DNA of 51,659 nucleotides from Peptococcaceae bacterium (GTDB lineage Bacteria > Bacillota > Desulfitobacteriia > Desulfitobacteriales > Syntrophobotulaceae): positions 1 through 51,659 of the forward strand of contig DUML01000022.1 of NCBI GenBank assembly GCA_012839895.1. The letters run 5' to 3'. Positions 8,774 through 20,380 of this stretch are shown here, piece after piece. Numbering within the stretch: position 1 is the first letter of the stretch; each line of letters starts with the position of its first letter. Position numbers and translations under genes: made by a program. The notes below the pieces were generated by a model that did not search any database, was not told where the DNA came from, and saw only the letters and a list, made by a program, of their open reading frames with translations.

Positions 8774-9871
8774 ATGATAATCTTATGTACGAAAGAGGAT
8801 TTACTGAGCGGAGTTAATACAGTACAAAGAGCGGTTTCCACCAAAAGCACTTTACCTATTCTGCAAGGAATAAAATTAAGTGCTACAAAAGAAGGACTAT
8901 GGTTTGAAGCAACAGACTTGGAGCTTGGTATTCGCATTCTACTGCCGGTTAATATTCAAGAAGAGGGTGAAGTTGTTCTTCCAGCCAGGCTATTTGCAGA
9001 AGTTGTCCGCCGTTTACCAGATTCTTCTATTCGTATTGAAAGCTCAGGTCATAATATTAATATCTTTTACAATGACTCCCATTTTGAGCTTAATGGCTAT
9101 GACCCTGAAGAGTACCCGGAAATGGCAGATATCCCCTCCGGGGATGTTATTGAACTGCCAGGCCCTACTTTTAAAAATATGATCAAACAAACTGTTTTCG
9201 CTTGTGCCGTAGAAGAAACCAGGCCGGTTTTTACCGGTTTGCTACTTCAAATTGAGAAAGAAAAAATTTCTTTGGTCAGCACCGACACTCATCGCTTGGC
9301 TTATAGCAAATCTTTGTTAAATGGTAATGAAAAAGAATTTAGCGGAATTATTCCCAGCAAGACTATGCAGGAAATTTACAGGCTAGTGGGCGATGAGGAA
9401 TTTTTAAATATTAAAGTAAGTAAAAGCAGGGTTATTTTTAACTTCAATAACATTCAAGTTTTGACCCGTTTAATAGAAGGTCAATTTCCAAATTATAAGC
9501 AGGTTATACCCCAAACTTGTAATACCAAATTATTAATTAATACGCGCAAACTTTTAGATACCGTAGAAAGAGCATCTCTCCTATCCAGAGATAATTATTT
9601 AAAGACTAACACCGTCCGTTTTAACATCGAAAATTCTTCAATTAACATAAACCAATATTCTGAACTGGGAAAAATATCAGAACAACTGGAGATTGAACAA
9701 GAAGGGGAAGACGTAGCCATCTCTTTCAATGCCAAGTATATCATCGACTTGCTAAAAATTATTGAAACTGATAAGGTTATATTAGAGACTTCAGGTCCAT
9801 ACAGTCCATGTGTTTTCCGACCGGAAAATAACGAAGATTATTTATGCTTGGTTCTTCCCTTACGTAATTAA
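8774..9871 (+). CDS. dnaN: DNA polymerase III subunit beta (sliding clamp)
   Basis: DnaN forms the ring-shaped dimer that tethers the replicative polymerase to DNA. The 365-residue protein has the three-domain clamp layout, with TKSTLPILQGIKLSA near the N terminus, FTGLLLQIEKEKISLVSTDTHRLAY in the middle, and a C-terminal end close to the usual MPLR (VLPLRN). AGGAGG at 8762-8767 precedes the ATG. It lies between dnaA and recF in the universal order. Confidence 0.98.
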   Translation: MIILCTKEDLLSGVNTVQRAVSTKSTLPILQGIKLSATKEGLWFEATDLELGIRILLPVNIQEEGEVVLPARLFAEVVRRLPDSSIRIESSGHNINIFYNDSHFELNGYDPEEYPEMADIPSGDVIELPGPTFKNMIKQTVFACAVEETRPVFTGLLLQIEKEKISLVSTDTHRLAYSKSLLNGNEKEFSGIIPSKTMQEIYRLVGDEEFLNIKVSKSRVIFNFNNIQVLTRLIEGQFPNYKQVIPQTCNTKLLINTRKLLDTVERASLLSRDNYLKTNTVRFNIENSSININQYSELGKISEQLEIEQEGEDVAISFNAKYIIDLLKIIETDKVILETSGPYSPCVFRPENNEDYLCLVLPLRN

Positions 9872-9879
9872 GCAAGAAA

Positions 9880-10980
9880 ATGGAAATTAAACAAATTGAA
9901 CTGCATAATTTTAGAAATTACAGTCAGCAAAAAATTGAATTTGAGGCCGGAATAAACCTTCTCGTTGGGGCTAACGGCCAAGGTAAAACTAATGCCCTGG
10001 AAAGTATTCATTATTTAGCGACAGGTAAATCTTACCGGGTTAAACAAGAAAGTGAACTGATCCTTTGGGGTAAAAAAAATTTTTACCTCAAAGGATCTTT
10101 CCAAACAGCGGATCGCCTTCTTACTTTAGAAAGTTATTATGAAGCAGGCAAAAAGGTAATGAAAATAAATCAGCTGGCCTGCAGACGACTTTCAGACTAC
10201 GTTGGAACTATAAACGCAGTTTTTTTTTCACCTGAAGATCTAAATATTGTCAAAAAAGGGCCCAGCGAACGCCGGCGCTTTTTAGATTTGCTTCTGGCCC
10301 AAATTAGGCCCAGTCACATAGCCTTGCTTAATGACTATATAAAAATAATTAAACAGAAAAATAATTTATTGAAAACAGTGAAAAACTCGACGGCTCTAAA
10401 AAGCCAGCTTCCCATATGGAATGAACAACTGGTTGCGGTCGGCTCAAAGATAATTGCCAACCGTTGGGAGTTAACTGTCACTCTGAACAGTTATTGCAGG
10501 CCAATTTTTAAAAGCATTTTTTCTCAAGAAGATAATATGGACTTATATTATCTGGCCTTAAATAAAAATAGCTTGGAAGAAGCGCTTGAGACATTTCCTG
10601 AAATCTTAGACAAAAAAATGAATCAGGAAATAGAGCGTAAGACAGTCTTAATTGGTCCCCACAGGGATGAGCTGCTTATTAATTTAAACGACAAGCCGGC
10701 CCGCTTATTTGCTTCTCAAGGCCAGCAGAGATCTTTGGTTCTTTGTTTGAAGCTGGCAGAAATGGAAATAATATTTAACAAAAAAGGTGAATATCCGATA
10801 TTGCTCTTAGATGATGTTTTGTCAGAGCTAGATGAAGAGCGTCGTCGCTATCTTCTAGCTTATATTAATACCTTTAAAAAACAAACTCTTATCACCATGA
10901 CAGAAGCAGACGAAAAAATAATAAAGGAAAAAACAGCGGTTTACAGAGTTTTTAAAGGAAATATAAGGAGGGAACGGTAA
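9880..10980 (+). CDS. recF: DNA replication and repair protein RecF
   Basis: RecF is an SMC-like ATPase that helps load RecA at single-strand gaps. In 366 residues it shows Walker A GANGQGKTNALES near residue 32, the signature SQGQQRSLVL near residue 282, and Walker B YPILLLDDVLSELD near residue 310. It starts 8 bases after dnaN, and its stop directly precedes the next gene's TTG start. Confidence 0.97.
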   Translation: MEIKQIELHNFRNYSQQKIEFEAGINLLVGANGQGKTNALESIHYLATGKSYRVKQESELILWGKKNFYLKGSFQTADRLLTLESYYEAGKKVMKINQLACRRLSDYVGTINAVFFSPEDLNIVKKGPSERRRFLDLLLAQIRPSHIALLNDYIKIIKQKNNLLKTVKNSTALKSQLPIWNEQLVAVGSKIIANRWELTVTLNSYCRPIFKSIFSQEDNMDLYYLALNKNSLEEALETFPEILDKKMNQEIERKTVLIGPHRDELLINLNDKPARLFASQGQQRSLVLCLKLAEMEIIFNKKGEYPILLLDDVLSELDEERRRYLLAYINTFKKQTLITMTEADEKIIKEKTAVYRVFKGNIRRER

Positions 10981-11241
10981 TTGTTTTTGCATTTAGGCAA
11001 TAACCACATGTTGCGAAAAGACAAAATAATAGCAATTTTAAATTTGGAGACAATCGGGAATTCGCCCTTGACACATAATTTGGTTCAGAACATTTTCCAG
11101 AAAGGTAAAGTTCATAGGATAGCGGAAGAAAGAAAAGAAAAATCCTTGGTTATAACAGAAGAAGGAGTTTACTTATCACCAATCTCCTCCAGCACTTTAT
11201 TAAAAAGGTCTTCAGCATTGGAAGACTTAATTGAACAGTAG
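10981..11241 (+). CDS. remB: RemB-like extracellular matrix regulator (DUF370 family, YaaB)
   Basis: The 86-residue product begins MFLHLGNNHMLRKDKIIAIL, matching the YaaB/RemB family, small DNA-binding proteins linked to biofilm matrix control in Bacillus. The family gene usually sits between recF and gyrB, as here. The start is TTG at 10981, immediately after the recF stop, with AAGGAGGG at 10965-10972 inside recF as ribosome-binding site. Residues 30-86 are more divergent than the N terminus. The regulatory role in this organism is inferred only from the family. Confidence 0.88.
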   Translation: MFLHLGNNHMLRKDKIIAILNLETIGNSPLTHNLVQNIFQKGKVHRIAEERKEKSLVITEEGVYLSPISSSTLLKRSSALEDLIEQ

Positions 11242-11290
11242 TTGGAACACGCCGTGGCTTTGCGGGCAAATAGGCGTTTTGGCCCTACAA

Positions 11291-11319
11291 TTGAAAATAG
11301 GACTTATTTGTAGTATAAT
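11291..11319 (+). promoter_or_regulatory. gyrB promoter
   Basis: TTGAAA (11291-11296) and a perfect TATAAT (11314-11319) are 17 bases apart, about 37 bases before the gyrB start codon. gyrB-gyrA thus have their own promoter in addition to any read-through from recF. Confidence 0.8.
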
Positions 11320-11337
11320 ACTAAGGTTAAAGGATAA

Positions 11338-13293
<1,956 letters not shown>

Positions 13294-13310
13294 GAAAAGG
13301 AGCGAAAAAA

Positions 13311-15782
13311 ATGTCTACGGAATTTTTTGGTGGCAAGGTTCTACCGATTGATATTTCGGAAGAACTTAAGAAGTCATTTATAGATTACTCAATGAGTGTT
13401 ATTGTAAGCCGTGCTCTGCCTGATGTCCGTGATGGGCTGAAGCCTGTCCACAGGCGGATTCTCTATTCTATGCACCAATCCGGAATGACTCCCAATAAAG
13501 GGTATAGCAAGTCGGCCAGGTTGGTGGGGGACACCATGGCAAAATTCCATCCCCACGGTGATGCTGCAATTTATGATGCCGTTGTGCGGATGGCTCAGGA
13601 TTTCTCCAGCCGTTACCCGCTGGTGGACGGGCACGGCAATTTTGGTTCAATTGACGGTGATGCTGCGGCAGCCATGCGTTATACTGAAGTTCGTATGGCT
13701 CCACTGGCTACTTATATGCTGGCAGACTTAGAAAAAGACACCGTTGATTTTGTCCCCAATTACGATGAAAAGGAAAAGGAACCGACAGTATTGCCGGCCA
13801 AATTCCCTAACCTTTTGGTTAACGGTTCTTCAGGCATAGCCGTAGGTATGGCCACTAACATACCGCCCCATAACCTCGGTGAAGTAATTAATGCTGTAAT
13901 TTTTTTGCTTGATCGTCAGGATGAAGGTACGGATAAACCCAAGCCTACTCTGAAGGAAATAATGAAATACATTAAAGGGCCGGATTTTCCCACCGGTGGC
14001 AAGATTATGGGAACAGAAGGAATTATCTCGGCCTATGCAACCGGCAAGGGCAGTATTAAAACCAGGGCCAAAGCCAGTATCGAAAAAATGGAAAAGTCCG
14101 GGAAAATGCAAATTGTGGTAACAGAAATACCCTATATGGTCAATAAGGCCAAACTTATTGAAAAAATAGCCAGCCTTGTGCATGAAAAGAAAATCGAGGG
14201 TATTACCGACCTGCGTGATGAATCCACCAGGAAAGGTATGCGGATTGTTATTGAGCTTAAAAGGGATGTTAACCCCCAAGTCATTTTAAATCAGCTTTAT
14301 AAGCATACCCAGATGGAAGACAGCTTTGGTATCATTCTTTTAGCTTTGGTGGACGGCACTCCCAAAGTTTTAACACTGATGGAATTGCTGGAGTATTTTA
14401 TTGCCCACCAAAAGAATGTCATTACCAGGCGTACCAAGTTTGAACTGAAGAAAGCTGAAGATGAGGCCCATATCGTCGAAGGCTTGCGCAAAGCCTTGGA
14501 TATTATTGATGAAATCATAGAAACAATTCGTTCTTCCAAAGATGATGACACAGCGAGAACCAGGCTTATTAATGACTTTGGTTTCAGCGAAAGGCAAGCT
14601 CAGGCCATTTTGGATATGCGCCTCAGGAGATTGACCGGCCTGGAAAGAGAAAAATTAGATGAGCAATACCAGAAATTATTAGACGAAATTGCTTATCTCA
14701 GAGCGGTTCTTGCTTCCGACAAAATGGTCCGGGAAATTATTAAGACAGAGCTTAAAGAAATAAGGGATAAATTTGCTGACCAACGGCGTACAGAAATAAG
14801 CTTTGATGATACAAAAATGGAAATTGAAGACTTGATAGCCGAAGAAGATGTTGTCATTACTGTCTCCCACCGGGGTTACATTAAAAGGCTCCCACTTACA
14901 ACCTATCACAGCCAAAGACGGGGCGGCAGGGGAGTAAGCGGCATGACAACTGGGGAAAATGATTTTGTGGAAGGTTTGTTTATTGCTTCAACCCATCATT
15001 ATATTTTGGTCTTTACTTCCAAAGGCAAAATGTACCGCTTACGTGCTTATGAAATTCCTGAAGCAAGCCGGACAGCCAAAGGAACGGCTATTGTTAACCT
15101 TTTAAACCTTGACCAGGACGAGAAAGTAACGGCAACTATCGCCATCAAAGAATTCCAAGATGACTATAACCTGGTAACGGCCACAAGAAAGGGTATTATC
15201 AAAAAAACGTCCTTAAAGGAATATGATACCAATAGAAAAGATGGATTAATTGCCTTAACTCTTGATGACAATGATGAGTTAATCGGGGTTAAATTGACCA
15301 AAGAAAATGACGATATTTTACTGGCTACCAGCCGCGGCTTAATAATTCGTTTTTCGGAAAATGATGTCCGGGCTATGGGCCGGGCGGCAAAGGGCGTTAA
15401 AGGCATTACTCTGGATGCTGAAGATTTTGTGATTGCCATGGATGTGGTGGACAACGAAAATGAGAATTTAGAAATACTAACCGTGACTGAAAACGGTTTC
15501 GCTAAAAGGACATCATTGGAATTGTTCCGTCGTCAAAACCGGAGCGGGAAAGGAGTTATCGGACATAAAGTTAACTCTAAGACCGGGCCTTTGGCTGGAA
15601 TTAAAGTAGTAACGGCCGAAGACGAAATAATGGTGATTACAGATGAAGGTGTTGTAATCCGCCAGGAAGTTAACGGCATCTCTGTTCAAGGGAGGGCCGC
15701 TCAAGGAGTTATGGCTATGAGAACCGGTGAAAGTAAAGTTGTTGCTATTGCCAAACTAGCATCTAAGGATGATAATAATTAA
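13311..15782 (+). CDS. gyrA: DNA gyrase subunit A
   Basis: GyrA carries the DNA breakage-reunion activity. The catalytic tyrosine is Tyr124 in [10 protein letters not shown]. The C-terminal beta-pinwheel that wraps DNA contains the gyrase-specific GyrA box QRRGGRG near residue 541, so this is gyrase and not topoisomerase IV. Length (823) is normal. In the quinolone pocket the sequence is [11 protein letters not shown]: the serine that contacts quinolones in E. coli (Ser83) is alanine here (Ala85), with the acidic partner Asp89 kept. Confidence 0.98.
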   Translation: MSTEFFGGKVLPIDISEELKKSFIDYSMSVIVSRALPDVRDGLKPVHRRILYSMHQSGMTPNKGYSKSARLVGDTMAKFHPHGDAAIYDAVVRMAQDFSSRYPLVDGHGNFGSIDGDAAAAMRYTEVRMAPLATYMLADLEKDTVDFVPNYDEKEKEPTVLPAKFPNLLVNGSSGIAVGMATNIPPHNLGEVINAVIFLLDRQDEGTDKPKPTLKEIMKYIKGPDFPTGGKIMGTEGIISAYATGKGSIKTRAKASIEKMEKSGKMQIVVTEIPYMVNKAKLIEKIASLVHEKKIEGITDLRDESTRKGMRIVIELKRDVNPQVILNQLYKHTQMEDSFGIILLALVDGTPKVLTLMELLEYFIAHQKNVITRRTKFELKKAEDEAHIVEGLRKALDIIDEIIETIRSSKDDDTARTRLINDFGFSERQAQAILDMRLRRLTGLEREKLDEQYQKLLDEIAYLRAVLASDKMVREIIKTELKEIRDKFADQRRTEISFDDTKMEIEDLIAEEDVVITVSHRGYIKRLPLTTYHSQRRGGRGVSGMTTGENDFVEGLFIASTHHYILVFTSKGKMYRLRAYEIPEASRTAKGTAIVNLLNLDQDEKVTATIAIKEFQDDYNLVTATRKGIIKKTSLKEYDTNRKDGLIALTLDDNDELIGVKLTKENDDILLATSRGLIIRFSENDVRAMGRAAKGVKGITLDAEDFVIAMDVVDNENENLEILTVTENGFAKRTSLELFRRQNRSGKGVIGHKVNSKTGPLAGIKVVTAEDEIMVITDEGVVIRQEVNGISVQGRAAQGVMAMRTGESKVVAIAKLASKDDNN

Positions 15783-15854
15783 GTTCAAAAGAAAATTGAA
15801 GTATAGTTTGGAGTATAAGCATTTTACTTTGGATAATAATAGGAGGAATGAAAT

Positions 15855-16739
15855 ATGACTGAAGTAGCATCATGGAAAGTAAAAACAGGATTGGCCGAAA
15901 TGCTTAAAGGCGGCGTCATTATGGACGTAACTACACCGGAACAAGCCAAAATCGCTGAGGAAGCCGGAGCTTGTGCCGTAATGGCTTTGGAAAGAGTACC
16001 TGCCGATATTCGCGCCGCCGGAGGAGTAGCCAGGATGGCTGATCCTACCGTAATTAAAAGAATTATGGAAGCTGTTACTATTCCGGTTATGGCCAAAGCG
16101 AGGATTGGGCATTTTGTAGAGGCACAAATTTTAGAAGCTTTAGGAGTAGACTATATTGATGAAAGTGAAGTCTTAACCCCAGCTGATGAACTCTATCATA
16201 TTGACAAGCATAAATTTAAAGTTCCCTTTGTCTGTGGCGCCCGCAACTTGGGAGAAGCTTTGCGCCGCATAGGTGAAGGCGCTGCCATGATTAGAACTAA
16301 AGGCGAGCCGGGAACCGGCAACGTGGTAGAAGCTGTCCGCCATATGCGGACAGTTATGTCGGAAATTCGCCGGCTGACCACTATGCCTAAAGAAGAATTA
16401 ATGACCGCCGCTAAGGAAATGGCTGCCCCTTATGATTTAGTCCAATATGTAGCCGAGCACGGCAAATTGCCTGTTGTGAATTTTGCTGCCGGCGGAATTG
16501 CCACCCCGGCTGATGCCGCTCTGATGATGCAGTTAGGTTGTGACGGTATTTTCGTAGGATCAGGAATTTTCAAGTCTTCTAACCCGGCGAAAAGGGCCAG
16601 AGCCATAGTCCTGGCTACCACTCATTATAATGACCCTGATATGCTGGCTAAGCTGTCCGAAGACCTGGGCGAAGCAATGCCTGGATTGGAAATTTCCACT
16701 ATTGCTCCGGCCGAAAGAATGCAGGATCGAGGCTGGTAA
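15855..16739 (+). CDS. pdxS: Pyridoxal 5'-phosphate synthase, synthase subunit PdxS
   Basis: PdxS condenses ribose 5-phosphate, glyceraldehyde 3-phosphate and ammonia into pyridoxal phosphate. The 294-residue TIM barrel shows [20 protein letters not shown] near the start, [20 protein letters not shown], the lysine region MAKARIGH, and [17 protein letters not shown] lies just before the ATG. pdxT follows after 3 bases, so the synthase and its ammonia-supplying partner are made together. No PdxR-type regulator gene is nearby. Confidence 0.98.
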   Translation: MTEVASWKVKTGLAEMLKGGVIMDVTTPEQAKIAEEAGACAVMALERVPADIRAAGGVARMADPTVIKRIMEAVTIPVMAKARIGHFVEAQILEALGVDYIDESEVLTPADELYHIDKHKFKVPFVCGARNLGEALRRIGEGAAMIRTKGEPGTGNVVEAVRHMRTVMSEIRRLTTMPKEELMTAAKEMAAPYDLVQYVAEHGKLPVVNFAAGGIATPADAALMMQLGCDGIFVGSGIFKSSNPAKRARAIVLATTHYNDPDMLAKLSEDLGEAMPGLEISTIAPAERMQDRGW

Positions 16740-16742
16740 TAA

Positions 16743-17345
16743 ATGAAGGAAAAAATTGGTGTATTGGCTGTTCAAGGAGCTTTTCGTGAACATCGCCAAG
16801 TATTGGAAAAACTAGGGGCAGAAGTGGTTGAGGTCCGTTCGAAAAATGATTTGGAAGGAATTGAAGGACTCATTATTCCCGGCGGCGAAAGTACTGCTAT
16901 CGGCAAGCAGCTGGAGATGGACGGATTTGGTGAAAGAATTGTCCAAATGGCTCAGGCCGGTTGCCCGATTTTCGGCACTTGCGCCGGGATGATTCTTTTA
17001 AGTAAAAGAATTGAGCAATCTAAGCAGTATTCGTTAGGACTGTTGGATACTTTAGTCAGAAGAAATGCTTTTGGCCGCCAAGTTGCCAGCTTTGAAGCCG
17101 ATCTTCCGGTTAAAGGGTTCCAGGGAAAAGAGCTGCGAGCTGTATTTATCCGTGCTCCTTATGTACTGGAGGCTGATCCTCAAGTTGAGATATTGGCCAA
17201 GTACGAAGATAAGATTGTTTTTGTCCGCCAAGGCAATATTTTAGCTACTGCCTTCCACCCTGAACTTACGGAAGATACACGAGTCCATGAATACTTTTTA
17301 AAGATGGTTCCTGATAAGGCTGATAGGAAAGAACAGAGCTGTTAA
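16743..17345 (+). CDS. pdxT: Pyridoxal 5'-phosphate synthase, glutaminase subunit PdxT
   Basis: PdxT hydrolyses glutamine and channels ammonia to PdxS. The 200-residue class I glutaminase shows GVLAVQGAFREH at the N terminus, IIPGGESTAIGKQL, the nucleophile motif FGTCAGMILLS (Cys), and the FHPELTEDTRVHEYF region holding the catalytic His and Glu. It follows pdxS by 3 bases. Confidence 0.97.
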   Translation: MKEKIGVLAVQGAFREHRQVLEKLGAEVVEVRSKNDLEGIEGLIIPGGESTAIGKQLEMDGFGERIVQMAQAGCPIFGTCAGMILLSKRIEQSKQYSLGLLDTLVRRNAFGRQVASFEADLPVKGFQGKELRAVFIRAPYVLEADPQVEILAKYEDKIVFVRQGNILATAFHPELTEDTRVHEYFLKMVPDKADRKEQSC

Positions 17346-17393
17346 AGAATTTTTGAGCTCTGAGGCAGTGATCGGTCATTTAGGAGAAAATAG

Positions 17394-18671
<1,278 letters not shown>

Positions 18672-18993
18672 ACTTTTGTTTAATGCCAGCTCATCCAGTG
18701 AAAAATCTTAATGCAAATTTTTTAGTGTATTAAAAAAGAAAATTAAGAGGATAATTTTGCATGATAATTTGCATGAAATATTGCTGTATTTTATACAGGG
18801 AAATTTTATTGCTTTAAATAAATACCGATACTTTATCATGATATTTTATATGACCGTTTAAGTAGTAAAATTGTAATTCTAACCTGATAAAATTGGATTT
18901 CTTGATTTTAGGGTTATAAGAAAAAAACTTTCCTGCATATTACATGTTGTCTAACTAAAAAGATTATGTTATACTATCTTTCGCCTGACTATT
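18672..18993. promoter_or_regulatory. AT-rich gap with tRNA promoter
   Basis: No coding sequence is visible. Three short related words (ATGCAAATTTTTT near 18711, then two copies of AATTTTGCATGA or AATTTGCATGA at about 18753-18775) suggest a local repeat of unknown role. A clear promoter, TTGTCT (18947-18952) and TATACT (18970-18975) with a 17-base spacer, ends 18 bases before tRNA-Ser and probably drives both tRNAs. Confidence 0.65.
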
Positions 18994-19082
18994 GGAGGGG
19001 TGTCCGAGTGGTTTAAGGAGCCGGTCTTGAAAACCGGTGACACCGCAAGGTGCCGTGGGTTCGAATCCCACCCCCTCCGCCA
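18994..19082 (+). tRNA. tRNA-Ser (anticodon UGA)
   Basis: The acceptor stem GGAGGGG pairs with CCCCTCC before a G discriminator and an encoded CCA. The anticodon arm is CCGGT-CTTGAAA-ACCGG, giving TGA, which reads serine UCN codons. The long variable arm (GACACCGCAAGGTGCC) and GGTTCGAATCC T arm are typical of tRNA-Ser. Confidence 0.97.
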
Positions 19083-19115
19083 TGCTTAAGAATAAAAATG
19101 TTAACAGCTAAATGT

Positions 19116-19194
19116 GGCCTCGTAGCTCAGGTGGATAGAGCGGGGGTTTCCTAAACCCTGTCTTGCGGGGGTTCGAGTCCTCCCGGGGCCACCA
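19116..19194 (+). tRNA. tRNA-Arg (anticodon CCU)
   Basis: The acceptor stem GGCCTCG pairs with CGGGGCC (one T-G wobble), followed by an A discriminator and encoded CCA. The anticodon arm GGGGT-TTCCTAA-ACCCT gives CCT, arginine AGG. The D arm contains GCTCAGGTGGATAGAGC. It lies 33 bases after tRNA-Ser(UGA). Confidence 0.95.
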
Positions 19195-19388
19195 TTTTAG
19201 GAATATTCTAAGGTCTAAAGTTTTATGCAAATTTTAAAATTTGTGTAAGATTAAAGATCTTAAGTTTTCTTATTTTTGGACTACTTTGAATTCTCTTAAT
19301 GCCAATTCAGTGTATCAAGAGACAAAACCATTGCAACACTTCCTTTTGGGATGCCACCTATTATAAGAAGGGAGTCTGACGCAGCAGG

Positions 19389-19841
19389 ATGAAACACAGG
19401 GACTGGATGCGTCTAGCTCTTGAAGAAGCAGAAAAAGCTTACAGCTTGGATGAAATTCCGGTTGGGGCGGTAATTGTTCGCCAGGGAGAACTTTTAGCTC
19501 TTGCTCATAACGAAAAAGAAAAAACCCAAGATCCGACTGCTCATGCCGAAATTTTGGCTATCCGCAGAGCGGCAGAGAAAAACGGGAGTTGGCGTTTGAT
19601 AGATGCCGTCCTTTATGTAACCTTGGAACCCTGTCCGATGTGTGCCGGAGCTATCATTCAATCCCGAATTAAGCAACTTGTATATGGCGTGAGCGATCCC
19701 AAAGGAGGAGCCGTCGAATCGGTAATGAAGGTACTAAATCCTGAGCTCTGGAACCATAAAGTGGAAGTTATTGCGGGAGTCCGGGAAGAGGAGTGCTTAG
19801 CTCTTCTCAAAAAGTATTTTCAAACAAAAAGAACATCTTGA
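19389..19841 (+). CDS. tadA: tRNA-specific adenosine deaminase TadA
   Basis: TadA converts wobble adenosine 34 of tRNA-Arg(ACG) to inosine. The 150-residue protein has the zinc deaminase motifs TAHAEILAI (His and catalytic Glu) and EPCPMCAGAI (two Cys), and the N-terminal DWMRLALEEAEKAY typical of TadA. Placement after tRNA-Ser and tRNA-Arg near the origin is common in Clostridia, where SRP RNA and dnaX usually follow. Here the ICE is inserted shortly after, so those genes presumably lie beyond the window. The ribosome-binding site is weak: AAGGGAG lies 14 bases upstream. Confidence 0.95.
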   Translation: MKHRDWMRLALEEAEKAYSLDEIPVGAVIVRQGELLALAHNEKEKTQDPTAHAEILAIRRAAEKNGSWRLIDAVLYVTLEPCPMCAGAIIQSRIKQLVYGVSDPKGGAVESVMKVLNPELWNHKVEVIAGVREEECLALLKKYFQTKRTS

Positions 19842-19869
19842 AGAAGAACATTATTAAAATTTAGTTAGA

Positions 19870-19933
19870 TTAACTTCATAGAATTAATATAATAAATAGT
19901 TAGTTAATATAGTTAGTTAACTTCATAGAATTA
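19870..19933. repeat. 17-bp direct repeat before the disrupted tRNA gene
   Basis: TTAACTTCATAGAATTA occurs at 19870-19886 and 19917-19933, the second copy ending one base before the tRNA gene. TATAAT at 19888-19893 between them could be the -10 of the original tRNA promoter. Confidence 0.7.
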
Positions 19934-19934
19934 C

Positions 19935-19975
19935 GGAGAGATGGCTGAGTTGGTCTAAGGCACCGCACTCGAAAT
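19935..19975 (+). pseudogene. 5' half of a tRNA-Ser(CGA), cut in the anticodon loop
   Basis: GGAGAGA, a D arm GCTGAGTTGGTCTAAGGC and CCGCA-CTCGAAA-T form the first half of a tRNA-Ser with anticodon CGA. The 3' side of the anticodon stem should read TGCGG, but after the T the sequence is TCCACTCGG. No variable arm, T arm or acceptor 3' strand follows. The break lies in the anticodon loop, a known crossover position for tyrosine integrases. I infer the missing half lies beyond the far end of the ICE, outside the window. Confidence 0.82.
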
Positions 19976-20126
19976 CCACTCGGTCAGTTGCCTTGAAAAT
20001 GCGGGAAACCCTTGAGTTTCTGCGGGTTTGCGGGATTTTGAAAATTTAGCTTTTTACCGATTTCTACGGTTTTTCTACACTTTGCCTTGACTTCTACGAA
20101 AGGCTGTGTGTATTAAAATAAAATAT
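19976..20126. other. Element end between attachment junction and replacement tRNA
   Basis: This 150-base stretch has no gene. It holds three TTCTAC words (20062-20067, 20072-20077, 20092-20097), probable integrase arm-type sites. A promoter, TTGACT (20087-20092) and TATTAA (20111-20116) with 18-base spacing, lies 10 bases before the next tRNA. The first 70 bases contain GCGGG words (from about 20000) of unknown role. Confidence 0.6.
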
Positions 20127-20217
20127 GGAGGCGTATCGAAGTGGTCATAACGAGCCTGACTCGAAATCAGGTTGTCGAGCAATCGGCACGTGAGTTCGAA
20201 TCTCACCGCCTCCGCCA
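20127..20217 (+). tRNA. Intact tRNA-Ser (anticodon CGA) carried at the ICE end
   Basis: The acceptor GGAGGCG pairs with CGCCTCC, then G and encoded CCA. The anticodon arm is CCTGA-CTCGAAA-TCAGG (anticodon CGA), the variable arm TGTCGAGCAATCGGCA, and the T arm GTGAG-TTCGAAT-CTCAC. The sequence differs strongly from the broken tRNA-Ser(CGA) at 19935 but decodes the same codon. It has its own promoter and terminators, and lies on the element side of the junction. Confidence 0.95.
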
Positions 20218-20218
20218 T

Positions 20219-20297
20219 GAGCCTGTTTGCGGTCAATGTTCGCAGCAGGCTCTTCCTTTTTTCGCTCTTTTCTACACCCTCTTTTGAGGGCGTTTTT
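20219..20297 (+). terminator. Two terminators after tRNA-Ser(CGA)
   Basis: GAGCCTG (20219-20225) pairs with CAGGCTC (20246-20252) around an inner GCG/CGC pair and is followed by TTCCTTTTTT. A second hairpin, CCCTC-TTTT-GAGGG (20277-20290), is followed by CGTTTTT. Integrase arm-like words occur at 20268-20277 and, inverted, at 20307-20313 and 20373-20379. Confidence 0.85.
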
Positions 20298-20380
20298 CCT
20301 GCTTTTGTAGAAACCGGATGCTTATAAAATACTTATTTTACAAGGCTTTGCCGTGTTTCGACTCAGCAGTCCGTAGAAAA

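Noticed and set aside
13830-14279. 149-residue minus-strand ORF inside gyrA
   Set aside because: Shadow of gyrA; no ribosome-binding site and no family resemblance.
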